This document shows positions 54,375 to 63,465 of a stretch of 64,000 bases of DNA, piece by piece. Positions within the stretch are counted from its first letter, which is position 1; each line of letters opens with the position of its first letter. This DNA is from Chloroflexota bacterium (GTDB taxonomy: Bacteria; Chloroflexota; Anaerolineae; Aggregatilineales; Phototrophicaceae): assembly GCA_013388745.1 (NCBI GenBank), contig JACAER010000002.1:21852-85851 (forward strand), in the 5' to 3' direction. Both the position numbers and the translations under genes were made by a program. Under the pieces are notes generated by a model. That model was not told the origin of the DNA. It did no database searches and saw only the letters and a list, made by a program, of their open reading frames with translations.

Positions 54375-57041
54375 CTAATCCTCGACCAGCTTCAAAGCGC
54401 GCGCGTGGGCCACCGCTTCCGTGCGGTTGCGCGCGTTCAGTTTGTTCATAATGTGGCTGATATGACTTTTGGCCGTGCCCAGCGTGATCACCAGCCTATC
54501 GGCGATGTCCTGATTCGACGCGCCGTTGGCCAGCAGCCGCATAACATCCAACTCGCGCTCTGTCAGCACCTCATGTGCGTAGCCGTCGCTGCCCTGCGCC
54601 GTGTCAATTCCGGCGGCGTGCAGCAGCGTGCGCACGTAATCGGCGTGCGTCCCATGCTGCGCCAGCACACGCCGCAGCAGATGAAACAGCGGCGCGCCCT
54701 CATCCACAAACAGACGCACAAAACCATGCTGTTCGCCAAGCTGCAAAGCCTCGCCCAGCGCCCGCAGCGCGCTGTCCGGTCTGCCCAGCGCGTCCAGTGC
54801 CAGCGCTTGCAGCACCAGCAGTTGCAGCAGCGTGCTGATGTGCCCCAGTGTCCGCGCGGTTGCCAGCGGCAGGGCAGCCAGCAGCAGCGCTTCTTCCGCG
54901 CGGTTTTCCGCCAGATACACGCGCACCAGTATGGTGTCTTCGATCTCTTGCAGCACATCACGGCGAGGCTGCTGCTGATAATGATGCGCCCATTCGAATG
55001 CCGCTTTCGTCTCGTGCAGCGCAAGTGCCCGCAGCGCGCGGTATGCCGCCACCCAGCCCATCACATACGGCTGATGATACCGTTCGGCATAACTGGCCGC
55101 CTGGTGCAGCCATTCGTCGGCGCTCTGTTCGTGGCCGCGCGCCTGCGCAATGCGTGCCAGCAGCAGCGGCCCAAACCACACATGCGAAAACACACTGCCG
55201 CTCACCAGCAGATCATGACCCCGCCGCAGCGCCACTTCGGCCTCGTCCAGCGCATTCTGTTCGTATAATGCCTGCCCCAGCGCGTAATACACATGCCCGG
55301 CGATCGGCACCTGGGGCCGCCCCGAAGCGATTTCTGCGCGGCACAGCGCGGCGGCGCGGCTGATCTGTCCTCGCGCATAGTACACCAGGCCCAGATCGCC
55401 CACACACGGCCAGAACAGCGTATGCTTATTCGTCGGGCGCAGCGTCTCGACTGCCCGCGTGTAAGTCTGCTCCGCGCGCTCCAGTTCACCCATCGACCGG
55501 TAGCTGTAGCCCATCGCAAACAGAATGCGCCCGTAAATATCGGGCGCGTTGGGCGGCATATAGCCCAGGGCTTGCTCGGCCAATTTCAAACTGACCTGCA
55601 CCTCCCCATCCAGCGCCGCGTCAATCGCCCGCGCTGTCAGCAGCAGCGCTTTCAGCTCCTGCGTTTCGGCGCTTTGCTGCGGCAGCCGCTCTAAGGCCTG
55701 TTCCGCGCTCAACAGCAGTTGATCGGATTCCTTGCGCCGCCCTGCGACCCACAGCGCGCGCGCAATCGGCAAACAAATACGTGGGCGGCTCTCGATAAAT
55801 GCGCGCGGCATTTGCTCGGCATAGGCCAGCAGCGTGGCATACGCCCCTTGCTCCAGCAGCATCGGATAAGCCGCGTCCTGCAACATCCCCGCCGCCAGTG
55901 CATAATCCTTCGCTGCCAGCGCGTGATTCACGGCCTCAACCATCAACCCCTGCTGCCAATACCAGGCGCTCGCCCGGCGGTGCAGGTCGGCGGCCTGGCC
56001 GGGGTGGTCGCGTTCCAGCCGCGCACGCAAAAAGTCGGTGAACAGATGATGATAGCGATACCAGCGCCGCTCATGATCCAGCGGAATCAGGAACAAGTTC
56101 GCGCGCTCGACCTCTTCCAGCAGCAGCGGCGCGCCCGCGCTGGCCGTCACGCTGCCGCACAGATCGGCGTGCAGCCGTTGTAAAACGCTGGTTTGCAGCA
56201 AAAATGTCTGCAACTCCGCCGGCTGCTGCGCGAACACCTCGTCGGCCAGATAATCGAAAATATCGCGCTGGCTGCCGCTAAAACGCGCGGCGAAAGCGTT
56301 GATCGCCGCGTCGTTCACCTGCGCTCCCAGCGACAGCGCCGCCAATTGCAAGCCCGCCGCCCAGCCCTCTGTCGCGTCTTCTAACAGGCGCGCGCTGTGC
56401 GGCGAGAGCGTAAGCTGCCGGGCATTCTGAAAAAACGTCGCCACTTCTGCCGTATTAAAGCGCAGATCGTGCGCGCGGATTTCCAACATCTGCTGGCACG
56501 CGCGCAGCCGCGACAGTTGCAGCGGCGGGTCGGCGCGGCTGCCGATCACCACACGCACATCGTCCGGCAGGCGTTCCAACAGCAGCCCCACCGCGTGATG
56601 CACCGCCTGCGTCGTGATACAGTGATAATCGTCCAGCACCAGCACATAGGGCTGCGATGTCTGCGCCAGCACATTGATAAGCTGAATAATGACCTGCTCC
56701 AGCCCCGTCCCCGCCTGCTGCTTCAGCGCCGTCCAGGTGGCCGCCTGCGCGCAATCGGCTGTTGAGAACGCTCCCAAAAGATACGCAGCAAAGTGTTGTG
56801 GGTCGTTATCGCTGCTGTCCAGCGCGTACCACGCCACGCCGACCTGCTGTGCCTTCAGCGCGTGACAGCCCTGCGCGATATAAGTGGATTTCCCAAAACC
56901 TGCCGGCGCGGATACCAGAATCAACCGCAGCCCGGCAGTCATCCACTGCTTTTCCCACAGAAGTTTACGCGCGACCTGGAATGGACGCGGCGGCGGCACG
57001 GTTAACTTAGTGGCAAGCAGCGCGATCTGTGGTTGAACCAC
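54375..57041 (-). CDS. LAL/MalT-type LuxR-family transcriptional activator
   Basis: The 888-residue protein has a STAND NTPase with Walker A VSAPAGFGKSTYIAQ near 43 and Walker B YVLVLDDYHCI near 135, a middle winged-helix, a TPR-rich region (about 390-790), and a C-terminal LuxR helix-turn-helix LTERELDVMRLLANGASNQD then GTAKSHISHIMNKLNARNRT. It is like MalT and needs ATP plus a small inducer to activate. GTG 57041 is the start. The divergent PNPOx-like gene 150 bases away is a candidate target. Confidence 0.9.
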   Translation of the reverse strand: MVQPQIALLATKLTVPPPRPFQVARKLLWEKQWMTAGLRLILVSAPAGFGKSTYIAQGCHALKAQQVGVAWYALDSSDNDPQHFAAYLLGAFSTADCAQAATWTALKQQAGTGLEQVIIQLINVLAQTSQPYVLVLDDYHCITTQAVHHAVGLLLERLPDDVRVVIGSRADPPLQLSRLRACQQMLEIRAHDLRFNTAEVATFFQNARQLTLSPHSARLLEDATEGWAAGLQLAALSLGAQVNDAAINAFAARFSGSQRDIFDYLADEVFAQQPAELQTFLLQTSVLQRLHADLCGSVTASAGAPLLLEEVERANLFLIPLDHERRWYRYHHLFTDFLRARLERDHPGQAADLHRRASAWYWQQGLMVEAVNHALAAKDYALAAGMLQDAAYPMLLEQGAYATLLAYAEQMPRAFIESRPRICLPIARALWVAGRRKESDQLLLSAEQALERLPQQSAETQELKALLLTARAIDAALDGEVQVSLKLAEQALGYMPPNAPDIYGRILFAMGYSYRSMGELERAEQTYTRAVETLRPTNKHTLFWPCVGDLGLVYYARGQISRAAALCRAEIASGRPQVPIAGHVYYALGQALYEQNALDEAEVALRRGHDLLVSGSVFSHVWFGPLLLARIAQARGHEQSADEWLHQAASYAERYHQPYVMGWVAAYRALRALALHETKAAFEWAHHYQQQPRRDVLQEIEDTILVRVYLAENRAEEALLLAALPLATARTLGHISTLLQLLVLQALALDALGRPDSALRALGEALQLGEQHGFVRLFVDEGAPLFHLLRRVLAQHGTHADYVRTLLHAAGIDTAQGSDGYAHEVLTERELDVMRLLANGASNQDIADRLVITLGTAKSHISHIMNKLNARNRTEAVAHARALKLVED

Positions 57042-57191
57042 GCCTGTTTTCCATTGACCTATCGGTTACCCCTGCATCCATTATAGCCCATTCACGCTCG
57101 GCGGGGGTAAATCCAACTTTCGGCAGATGACAGGTTGAAATGTTCAGAGTTAGAGTCAAAGTAGAGTTTGACCCGACAAGGAGGCGTCGTG

Positions 57192-57554
57192 ATGCTGGGG
57201 GTCTTACGCGCAAAGGTGGCGACAGCGTTGGCGCAAACTGCCACCGTGCTGCTGGCGACTAGCGGCCCTGCCGGTTTACAAGTCAGCGTCTGCCCCAGTC
57301 ATTCTCAGGATGTGCGCCTGTTTATCCTCATCCCCGATACCTCCGAGCATCTGGTCAATCTGGAGCAGGATACGCAGGTCGTCGTTACCACCTGCGCCTG
57401 GCAGATGCGCGGACACAGCCGGATTCTCGCCTCGCCGCCGCCCACGCTCTTCAAAGACAGCGTATGGCGGCGTGTCATCGAGGTCTCTCCTGCGCGCTTT
57501 GAGTTCACGCAGGCTGACGGGTTGGGCGCCTACGAGACGATCGATTTTGACTAA
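57192..57554 (+). CDS. pyridoxamine-5'-phosphate oxidase-like split-barrel protein
   Basis: A 120-residue product with the split-barrel pattern: TVLLATSGPAGLQVSVCP, LFILIPDTSEHLVNLEQD, QVVVTTCAWQMRGHSRIL and VIEVSPARFEFTQA. The family binds FMN, F420 or haem; no ligand residues can be assigned. AAGGAGG lies eight bases before ATG 57192. It starts a run of three small genes. Confidence 0.75.
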   Translation: MLGVLRAKVATALAQTATVLLATSGPAGLQVSVCPSHSQDVRLFILIPDTSEHLVNLEQDTQVVVTTCAWQMRGHSRILASPPPTLFKDSVWRRVIEVSPARFEFTQADGLGAYETIDFD

Positions 57555-57568
57555 CACAGGAGGCAGTA

Positions 57569-58027
57569 GTGAACACTCAGGGTTTTAGATGGGCAGTGAT
57601 CCTGATTCTGTTCTTGCACGGCGTCGGCCACATCATGGGCTTCTTCGCCGCCTGGACAGACATCGCAGTCGGTTTCAACACCAATTCGTGGATTTTTTCG
57701 GCGGATGTGCCGATTCAGAGCGTCGTCGGCAAGGTTTTTGGCCTGCTCTGGCTGGCCGCCCTGTTGACCTATGCCTGGGCGCTGTGGCGGCTGCTGATGC
57801 AGCGCGAAGACTGGCGTCTGGCCGCGCTCATGGCCTCGATCCTCTCGCTGGGCGCGATTCTGCCCTGGTGGAACAGCCTCCCGACGCTTTCGGCGCTGGG
57901 CGCGACTTTCGTCGATCTCGTCGTCTTGATCGCGCTGCTGCCAGCCTGGGGCTATGGCCTCGCGCAGCGCCTGGCCGCGCCGCAGTCGGAAACGCTGGAT
58001 CGTTCAATCGGCGATTTTGTCAAATAA
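57569..58027 (+). CDS. four-helix membrane protein of unknown function
   Basis: A 152-residue protein: WAVILILFLHGVGHIMGFF near the N-terminus with a His and Gly-rich turn, then three helices (GLLWLAALLTYAWALW, LMASILSLGAILPWW, FVDLVVLIALLPAWGYG). GTG 57569 follows AGGAGG. I cannot assign a function. It is 14 bases after the PNPOx-like gene and 10 before the next, so co-transcribed. Confidence 0.75.
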   Translation: MNTQGFRWAVILILFLHGVGHIMGFFAAWTDIAVGFNTNSWIFSADVPIQSVVGKVFGLLWLAALLTYAWALWRLLMQREDWRLAALMASILSLGAILPWWNSLPTLSALGATFVDLVVLIALLPAWGYGLAQRLAAPQSETLDRSIGDFVK

Positions 58028-58037
58028 GGAGTAGTCT

Positions 58038-58421
58038 ATGACCGCACAAATCAATCCCCAGGCCCGCAATCCCCTGTGGGCGTGGATTCTCGGCGGGCTG
58101 GCGCTGCTGTTGATCGTCGTCACGCTGGCTGGTGTCCAGCTTCCGATCATCAGCGGCGAACGCGCGGCCTTTTACGTGCTGGCGATCATCGGCTTCATCA
58201 TGTGTACCATGTACGGGATGCAGTGGAACACCAATCCGCTGAACATCATCGGCATGATTCTCGGCGTGCTGGCGCTGCTGCTGGTGCTGGCCGTGCTCTT
58301 CAACGTGCAGCTGCCGCTCATCACCAGTGATCGCGACGCCTTCATCGCTATGTCGGTGATCGTTGTCGTCAAAGCTGCTATCGGTTGGCTGCGCGACCGC
58401 ATGATGGGGGCAATGGCCTAA
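58038..58421 (+). CDS. four-helix membrane protein of unknown function
   Basis: A 127-residue hydrophobic protein with four helices in two similar halves: LALLLIVVTLAGVQLPIISGERAAF and LALLLVLAVLFNVQLPLITSDRDAF (quoted in part, QLPIISGERAAF and QLPLITSDRDAF). The repeat suggests an internal duplication. The function is unknown. It ends the small operon, with a strong terminator 70 bases later. Confidence 0.75.
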   Translation: MTAQINPQARNPLWAWILGGLALLLIVVTLAGVQLPIISGERAAFYVLAIIGFIMCTMYGMQWNTNPLNIIGMILGVLALLLVLAVLFNVQLPLITSDRDAFIAMSVIVVVKAAIGWLRDRMMGAMA

Positions 58422-58492
58422 ACCCATGCGGGAACAGTGTCCACGCCGTTCCCCCCCCACAATTTGACGCTCTGTGCTTGCAGAGGTAATCT

Positions 58493-58524
58493 CAAGTGGC
58501 AAAGGCCTTGCCACTTGTTTTTTT
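58493..58524 (+). terminator. rho-independent terminator
   Basis: CAAGTGGCAA and TTGCCACTTG form a perfect ten-pair stem with loop AGGCC, followed by seven T. It ends the operon of the PNPOx-like gene and the two membrane proteins, just before the M20 hydrolase gene. Confidence 0.9.
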
Positions 58525-58541
58525 GCTACAGGAAGATTTTT

Positions 58542-59783
58542 ATGAGCACATCACTTCAGCCTCAGCGCACGATCGCGGAACTTAAAGAACTGCGCGCGCT
58601 TACCGGTAACGCCGAAGGCGCACAGCGCGTCGCCTGGACAGAAACCTGGAAAACTGCCCGTGCGTGGATTCGCGAAAAACTGGAAAAACTGCCTGTCGAA
58701 ATCGAAACTGACGAGGCCGGCAACGTCTGGACGACACTGCGCGGGCGTTCCGACAAGGCCATGCTCATTGGCGGGCATCTTGATTCTGTGCCGAACGGCG
58801 GCTGGCTGGATGGCTGTCTTAATGTGGTCGCGGGCATGGAAGTGCTGCGCCGCATCGCCGACGAAGGCACCCCGCCTGTCACGGTGCGTCTGGTCGATTG
58901 GGCCGATGAAGAAGGCGCGCGTTTTGGCCGCAGCCTCTTCGGGTCGAGCGCCTGCTCGAACACGATGAACCCCGACGACCTGCGCCATCTGGTCGATAAA
59001 GACGGCATAAAACTGGTGGACGCTATCGCCAATTTCGGCGTCAATCTCGATACCGCCAAACAGTCGCATAAGCAGTTGCAAAATGCCGGCGCGTATCTCG
59101 AACTGCACATCGAACAGGGTCCCGTGCTGGAAAGCCTGAACCTGCCGCTGGGCGTGGTGCTGGGCACGTTCGGCGTCGAACGCCACGCCATTCGCTTTGT
59201 CGGCCAGTCGGCGCACGCCGGCTCCACCCCCATGCATCAGCGCCGCGATGCGCTTGGCGCGGCCTCCAAGCTGCATCTCGAGATTCGCGAGATCGCCAAA
59301 CGGCACGGCGGCGTCTGTACCGTTGGGCGTGTCGAAACCAAACCGGGCATCGTCACCGCTGTCGTCGGCGAATGCAATATCACGCTCGATCAGCGCCATC
59401 TGGACGCCGGCAAACTGGCCGCCATGCTGCAAGAGGCCAAAGACGCCAGCGCGGTTTTCGCCGCCGAAGAAAATGTCAGCGTCGAATGGAAGCGCATCTG
59501 GCAGATTCACCCTATCCTGTTTAATTCCGAACTGATCGAAATGTGCCACCAGGCCATCATGGAAAGCGCTGGTGTCGTCCACCGTCTGCCGAGCGGACCG
59601 CTGCACGACGCGGCGGAAGTGGCGCGCGCGGGCGTGCCCACCATCATGCTCTTTGTACAAAGTCTGCGCGGTCTCTCGCACGCCAAAGAAGAAGACACCA
59701 GAGAAGAACATCTGGTGCTGTGCGTGGAAGCGCTCGACAAACTCGCCACGAAGACCATGCACTGGCTGGCGAACCAGGCCTAG
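58542..59783 (+). CDS. M20-family amidohydrolase (N-carbamoyl-L-amino-acid hydrolase/allantoate amidohydrolase type)
   Basis: The 413-residue product has the di-metal motifs: GGHLDSVPNGGWLDG (His, Asp), VDWADEEGARFGRSLFGS (Glu), LELHIEQGPVLESL (His), the lid VGQSAHAGSTPMHQRRDAL and the final LSHAKEEDT (His). Such enzymes split N-carbamoyl amino acids or ureidoglycolate-type compounds in hydantoin or purine breakdown. ATG 58542 has AGGAAG eight bases upstream. No hydantoinase is nearby, so substrate is open. Confidence 0.88.
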   Translation: MSTSLQPQRTIAELKELRALTGNAEGAQRVAWTETWKTARAWIREKLEKLPVEIETDEAGNVWTTLRGRSDKAMLIGGHLDSVPNGGWLDGCLNVVAGMEVLRRIADEGTPPVTVRLVDWADEEGARFGRSLFGSSACSNTMNPDDLRHLVDKDGIKLVDAIANFGVNLDTAKQSHKQLQNAGAYLELHIEQGPVLESLNLPLGVVLGTFGVERHAIRFVGQSAHAGSTPMHQRRDALGAASKLHLEIREIAKRHGGVCTVGRVETKPGIVTAVVGECNITLDQRHLDAGKLAAMLQEAKDASAVFAAEENVSVEWKRIWQIHPILFNSELIEMCHQAIMESAGVVHRLPSGPLHDAAEVARAGVPTIMLFVQSLRGLSHAKEEDTREEHLVLCVEALDKLATKTMHWLANQA

Positions 59784-59897
59784 ACGCCTGTAGCCACGCA
59801 GGGTGGCGGTATTCGCGCACGAAATTTGCTGTTGGGGGTCGGTTCGACTTTACTATGAGGGCAGTGGTTCGCGCTTTAGCCACGCACATAAACCGCC

Positions 59898-61820
59898 ATG
59901 ACCTATTCCGCTGTACTGCACATTGACCCGCGCGCCGTGATCGGCACGCCGCATCCACACCTATACGGGGCGAACCTGGAACATCTGGGGCGCTCGGTGT
60001 ACGGCGGCCACTGGGCGGAACTGCTGAAAAGCCGCAAGTTCGCCGGGCCAGATCGCGTGTATCTAGGCCTAAGCGAAGGGCTGCGCCACCAGAACCCGAA
60101 CTTCGGGATTGTTGAACCCTGGCGCGCGGTGAATCCCGACGCCGACAGGGTGCTGTTTGTCCATGACAACACGACATTTTACACGGGCACACAATCGCAG
60201 CGCATCACGATTCGTCGTGACGATGGCTGGGCGCACGGTATCGAGCAGGGGGGGCTGCCGCTGCGAGCGGGGCGCGCCTACACGCTGCGGGTTGTCCTCA
60301 TGGGGCAGGGACAGCCTGTGCTGGTCGAGATCGGCGGCCAGCGCTGGACGGTCAGCGCGGCGGCGGCATGGACAACACACACCTGGCGCTTCACGGCGGG
60401 GCAGGATGACGACGACGGCACGCTGCGCCTGACGTTCAGCGCGGGCGGCAGTGTGTGGGTGGGCTGCGCCTCGCTCATGCCCGCCGATCATCAACACGGT
60501 CACCGCGCCGATGTGGTGGCGGCGCTCAAAGAATGGACGCCGACGTTTATCCGCTGGCCGGGCGGCAATTTCGCCTCCGCCTATCACTGGCAGGCGGGCA
60601 TCGGCGATCGTGACCGCCGTCCCAGCTATCTTGACCCGGCGTGGAAACACTGGGAAAGCAACGATGTGGGCACAGACGAGTTTATCACGCTGTGCCGCCT
60701 GGTCGGCAGCGAGCCGATCCTGACGGTGAACATGGGCACGGGCACAGCGGAAGAAGCCGCCGCCTGGGTGGAATACTGTAACGGCGGCGCAGAAACGCGC
60801 TACGGGGCGCTGCGCGCCGCTAACGACCATCCCGAACCGTTTGCGGTCAAAACCTGGTTTGTGGGCAACGAACAGTTCGGCAACTGGCAAGTGGGGCACT
60901 GCGACGCCGAAACCTACGCGCGGCGTTATCTGGCTTTTGCCGGCGCGATGCGCGCGGTGGATGCGACGCTGCGGCTGATCGCGGTGGGCGTGCCGGAAGC
61001 GCTCTATGGCCACTGGAATGAATTGGTGCTGCGCGCCGCCGCGCCACACATGGACGCGCTCAGCGTGCATTATTATTCGATTCGCACGGAATTATGGGAT
61101 GTGCCGCCGCCCGCCGAAACCCTGTATCTGCCGAAAGTCGCCGCCGCGCACGAGGTGGCGCTGATGCTGGATAAGACGCTGGCGCTGGTGGCCCAACACG
61201 CGCAGCCGCCTGTCCCACTGGCGTTCGACGAGTGGAACACGTATGTCGCCGGCAAAGCGCCGGACTTTTTCGAGGACTACAGCATGGCCGACGCGCTGTA
61301 TACCGGGGCGCTGATGAACGCCTGCTTGCAGCGCTGTGATCGCATCGTGATGTCCGCGATTTTTAACCTGATTAACGTTATGGGCAATTACCGGGTGACG
61401 CCGGATGCGATCTGGAAAACGCCGTCCTCACTGGTGCTGGAACTGTTCACGCAGTATCGCGGCGGGCAGGCGGTGCGCTGTGCGGTTGATACCCCGACCA
61501 TGCCGACCCCGGCGGCGGGCAATCTGCCGGCTTTCGAGTCTGTGCCCAAAATTGACGCAGCGGCGACATTTGATGCGCAGCGCCGCCTGCTGTACGTCTC
61601 GCTGGTCAACCGGGACGCGGAGCAAGAAGCGCGAATCACGTTGACGGGCGCAGCGCGCAAAGGCGCAGCGGTGGTCTATGTGGTGGCGGGGGACAGCCCG
61701 CTGGCGCTGAACACCGAGTCGCAGCCGCGCGCCGTAACCATCGAACAGCGGACATGGGACGGCGGCGATCTGGTGCTGGGGGCACACAGTTTTTCGATGC
61801 TGGTGATGGAGCTGGCGTGA
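59898..61820 (+). CDS. GH51 alpha-L-arabinofuranosidase
   Basis: The 640-residue protein has the GH51 order: HLYGANLEHLGRSVYGGHW at the start, a beta-sandwich insert with WTVSAAAAWTTHTWRF, RWPGGNFASAYHWQAGIGDR, the acid-base Glu in WFVGNEQFGNWQ near residue 321, the nucleophile Glu in LAFDEWNTYV near 447, and a C-terminal jelly roll. It removes arabinose from arabinan or arabinoxylan side chains. No signal peptide, so it acts inside the cell on imported oligosaccharides. No transporter is next to it. Confidence 0.9.
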   Translation: MTYSAVLHIDPRAVIGTPHPHLYGANLEHLGRSVYGGHWAELLKSRKFAGPDRVYLGLSEGLRHQNPNFGIVEPWRAVNPDADRVLFVHDNTTFYTGTQSQRITIRRDDGWAHGIEQGGLPLRAGRAYTLRVVLMGQGQPVLVEIGGQRWTVSAAAAWTTHTWRFTAGQDDDDGTLRLTFSAGGSVWVGCASLMPADHQHGHRADVVAALKEWTPTFIRWPGGNFASAYHWQAGIGDRDRRPSYLDPAWKHWESNDVGTDEFITLCRLVGSEPILTVNMGTGTAEEAAAWVEYCNGGAETRYGALRAANDHPEPFAVKTWFVGNEQFGNWQVGHCDAETYARRYLAFAGAMRAVDATLRLIAVGVPEALYGHWNELVLRAAAPHMDALSVHYYSIRTELWDVPPPAETLYLPKVAAAHEVALMLDKTLALVAQHAQPPVPLAFDEWNTYVAGKAPDFFEDYSMADALYTGALMNACLQRCDRIVMSAIFNLINVMGNYRVTPDAIWKTPSSLVLELFTQYRGGQAVRCAVDTPTMPTPAAGNLPAFESVPKIDAAATFDAQRRLLYVSLVNRDAEQEARITLTGAARKGAAVVYVVAGDSPLALNTESQPRAVTIEQRTWDGGDLVLGAHSFSMLVMELA

Positions 61821-61845
61821 GCTGCGGCTGGAACGGGCGGCGTCG

Positions 61846-62190
61846 TTGTTGAAGGCAGCGCCGCATCAGCCGATCAAGCGCATGGCGGCGGCGTGCGGCT
61901 GTGTTTCGGCGGCGTGGGCGTTTTACCAGAAGCTGGGATTCACGCCGTTTGACGCCGCCGCGCACAACTGGCTGATGATGAAAAACAGCGAGACGAAAAT
62001 GGGTCTGTTTCAGGGGATGTTTGCGCACAACATCCTGACGCGGAATCCGTCGGATGTGCGGGCAATCCAGAAGAAGCTGAAAGCGGAGGGGATTAAGCTC
62101 AGGCTGGAGGCGGACGAAACGCGCAGCGGGCCGGCGCACACGACGCTGACCGACCCCGACGGTAATCCGATTTTGCTGAATCAATTTTAG
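61846..62190 (+). CDS. VOC (glyoxalase/bleomycin-resistance) protein, N-terminus apparently missing
   Basis: AWAFYQKLGFTPFDAAAHNW and SGPAHTTLTDPDGNPILLNQ are the start and end of a vicinal-oxygen-chelate module, but the first strand that normally precedes FYxxLGF is replaced by an unrelated stretch. The start (TTG 61846 or ATG 61882) has no good ribosome site. It may be a truncated pseudogene. Confidence 0.45.
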   Translation: MLKAAPHQPIKRMAAACGCVSAAWAFYQKLGFTPFDAAAHNWLMMKNSETKMGLFQGMFAHNILTRNPSDVRAIQKKLKAEGIKLRLEADETRSGPAHTTLTDPDGNPILLNQF

Positions 62191-62214
62191 GGGCGGTGGC
62201 GGACGGCGCGGTTC

Positions 62215-62817
62215 TTAGGTTTCCCCTGCCGCCCGTTTTTGCGCAGCCTGAAGTTCTTCCGGCGTGTTGATGTTGAGAAAGGAAAGGCCGTGCCTGTCGA
62301 AGGGCAACCAGGCGGCTTCGTCGAGATACGTCACGCGCACGGCGTCGTAGAAGCCGATGATCTTGAGCTGATCGGCGTCCAGGCGCGCGCGGATGGCGGG
62401 CAGGCAGGCCTTGCTGTAGACGGCATGCATGCCTTCGGGATACCCTTCGACGCGTGGAACGATAACATCGACCTGCGCGCCGCGCTGCGCCAACAAATGC
62501 GCCAGCAGCGACGGGTTCAAAAAGGGCATATCACAGGCCACGCACAGCGTAAAGGGGTGCGCGCTGTAATACAGGGCGCTGTAGATGCCGCCGAGCGACC
62601 CTTTTTCCGGCAGGACATCGCTGTACAGCGGCAACTTGAGGTGCGCGTAGGCGGCGGGTTGGTTGGTGATGAGCAGCGTTTCGCTTTGTCCCAGGCCGGC
62701 CACGCGCGCCAGCACATGCTCGATCAGGGGCTTGCCGAGCAGTGGCACGAACGCTTTATCCGTGCCCATGCGGGCGCTTTTGCCGCCGGCGATGACCGCG
62801 ACCGAGAAGGCCGTCAT
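62215..62817 (-). CDS. mobA: molybdenum cofactor guanylyltransferase MobA
   Basis: The 200-residue product has the nucleotide loop VAVIAGGKSARMGTDKAFVPL, EKGSLGGIYSALYY and CVACDMPFLNPSLLAHLL (metal Asp), and INTPEELQAAQ at the end, all MobA-like. It attaches GMP to molybdopterin to make the dinucleotide cofactor of, for example, formate dehydrogenases. It overlaps the adenosine-specific kinase gene by four bases. Confidence 0.92.
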   Translation of the reverse strand: MTAFSVAVIAGGKSARMGTDKAFVPLLGKPLIEHVLARVAGLGQSETLLITNQPAAYAHLKLPLYSDVLPEKGSLGGIYSALYYSAHPFTLCVACDMPFLNPSLLAHLLAQRGAQVDVIVPRVEGYPEGMHAVYSKACLPAIRARLDADQLKIIGFYDAVRVTYLDEAAWLPFDRHGLSFLNINTPEELQAAQKRAAGET

Positions 62818-63302
62818 CCCAGCTTATAGCCAAACTTGCGCAGCAGGCCTTTGCGCCAGGCGATGCCGGCTTCGTCTTCGATGCCCTTGCTGCGGTAGCC
62901 GTCGATCACGCCGAGAATGCCGCGTCCCTGTTCGCTTTCGGCGACAATCACCTGCGTAGGATTGGCCGTCGCGCAGAAGATACGCACGACTTCGGGCACC
63001 TGCTTGATAGCATTGACGACATTGATGGGGAAAAAGCCTTCCCCCAAAAAGATGATGAAACTGTGGCCGGCAGCCAGCATCATGGCGTTTTTGCGCGCGA
63101 GTTCCAGCATGGGGTCGTCTGTGCCGCTCCAGCGAATTAGGCAGGCGCCGGAGGCCTCGCAGAAGGCCAGGCCGAACTTGACGCCGGGGACGGCACTGAC
63201 CAGGGCTTCGTGAATGTCTTCGACCGTCTTGATAAAGTGACTCTGCCCTAGAATGAAGTTAATGTTTTCAGGTTTGTCGATCGCGACAAGATGCAGTTCC
63301 AT
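62814..63302 (-). CDS. adenosine-specific kinase family protein
   Basis: The 162-residue product matches the small adenosine-specific kinase family: MELHLVAIDKPENINFILGQ, HFIKTVEDIHEALV, PGVKFGLAFCEASGACLIR, HSFIIFLGEGFFPINVVNAIK and CATANPTQVIVAESEQGRGI. The archaeal prototype (PAE2307) phosphorylates adenosine; others are untested. It is first in the operon with mobA. Confidence 0.85.
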   Translation of the reverse strand: MELHLVAIDKPENINFILGQSHFIKTVEDIHEALVSAVPGVKFGLAFCEASGACLIRWSGTDDPMLELARKNAMMLAAGHSFIIFLGEGFFPINVVNAIKQVPEVVRIFCATANPTQVIVAESEQGRGILGVIDGYRSKGIEDEAGIAWRKGLLRKFGYKLG

Positions 63303-63404
63303 AGGTTATATCCTGAGAAAGTTGTTTCGTGGGGTTAACTTTACAAAATCCAGCTTTGGCGCGCAAGAAAAGAGAGCGTATTTAATTCCTGGTTGGCAAG
63401 ACAC

Positions 63405-63435
63405 GAAAACAGGGCGCAGCCGCAGGCCGCGCCCT
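63405..63435 (-). terminator. candidate terminator of the reductase gene
   Basis: On the minus strand AGGGCGC and GCGCCCT form a seven-pair stem around eleven bases, followed by GTTTTCG, 30 bases after the stop of the reductase gene. The T run is short. Confidence 0.45.
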
Positions 63436-63465
63436 TACGGGCAGCATGGGTTGTGGGCGAGCACT

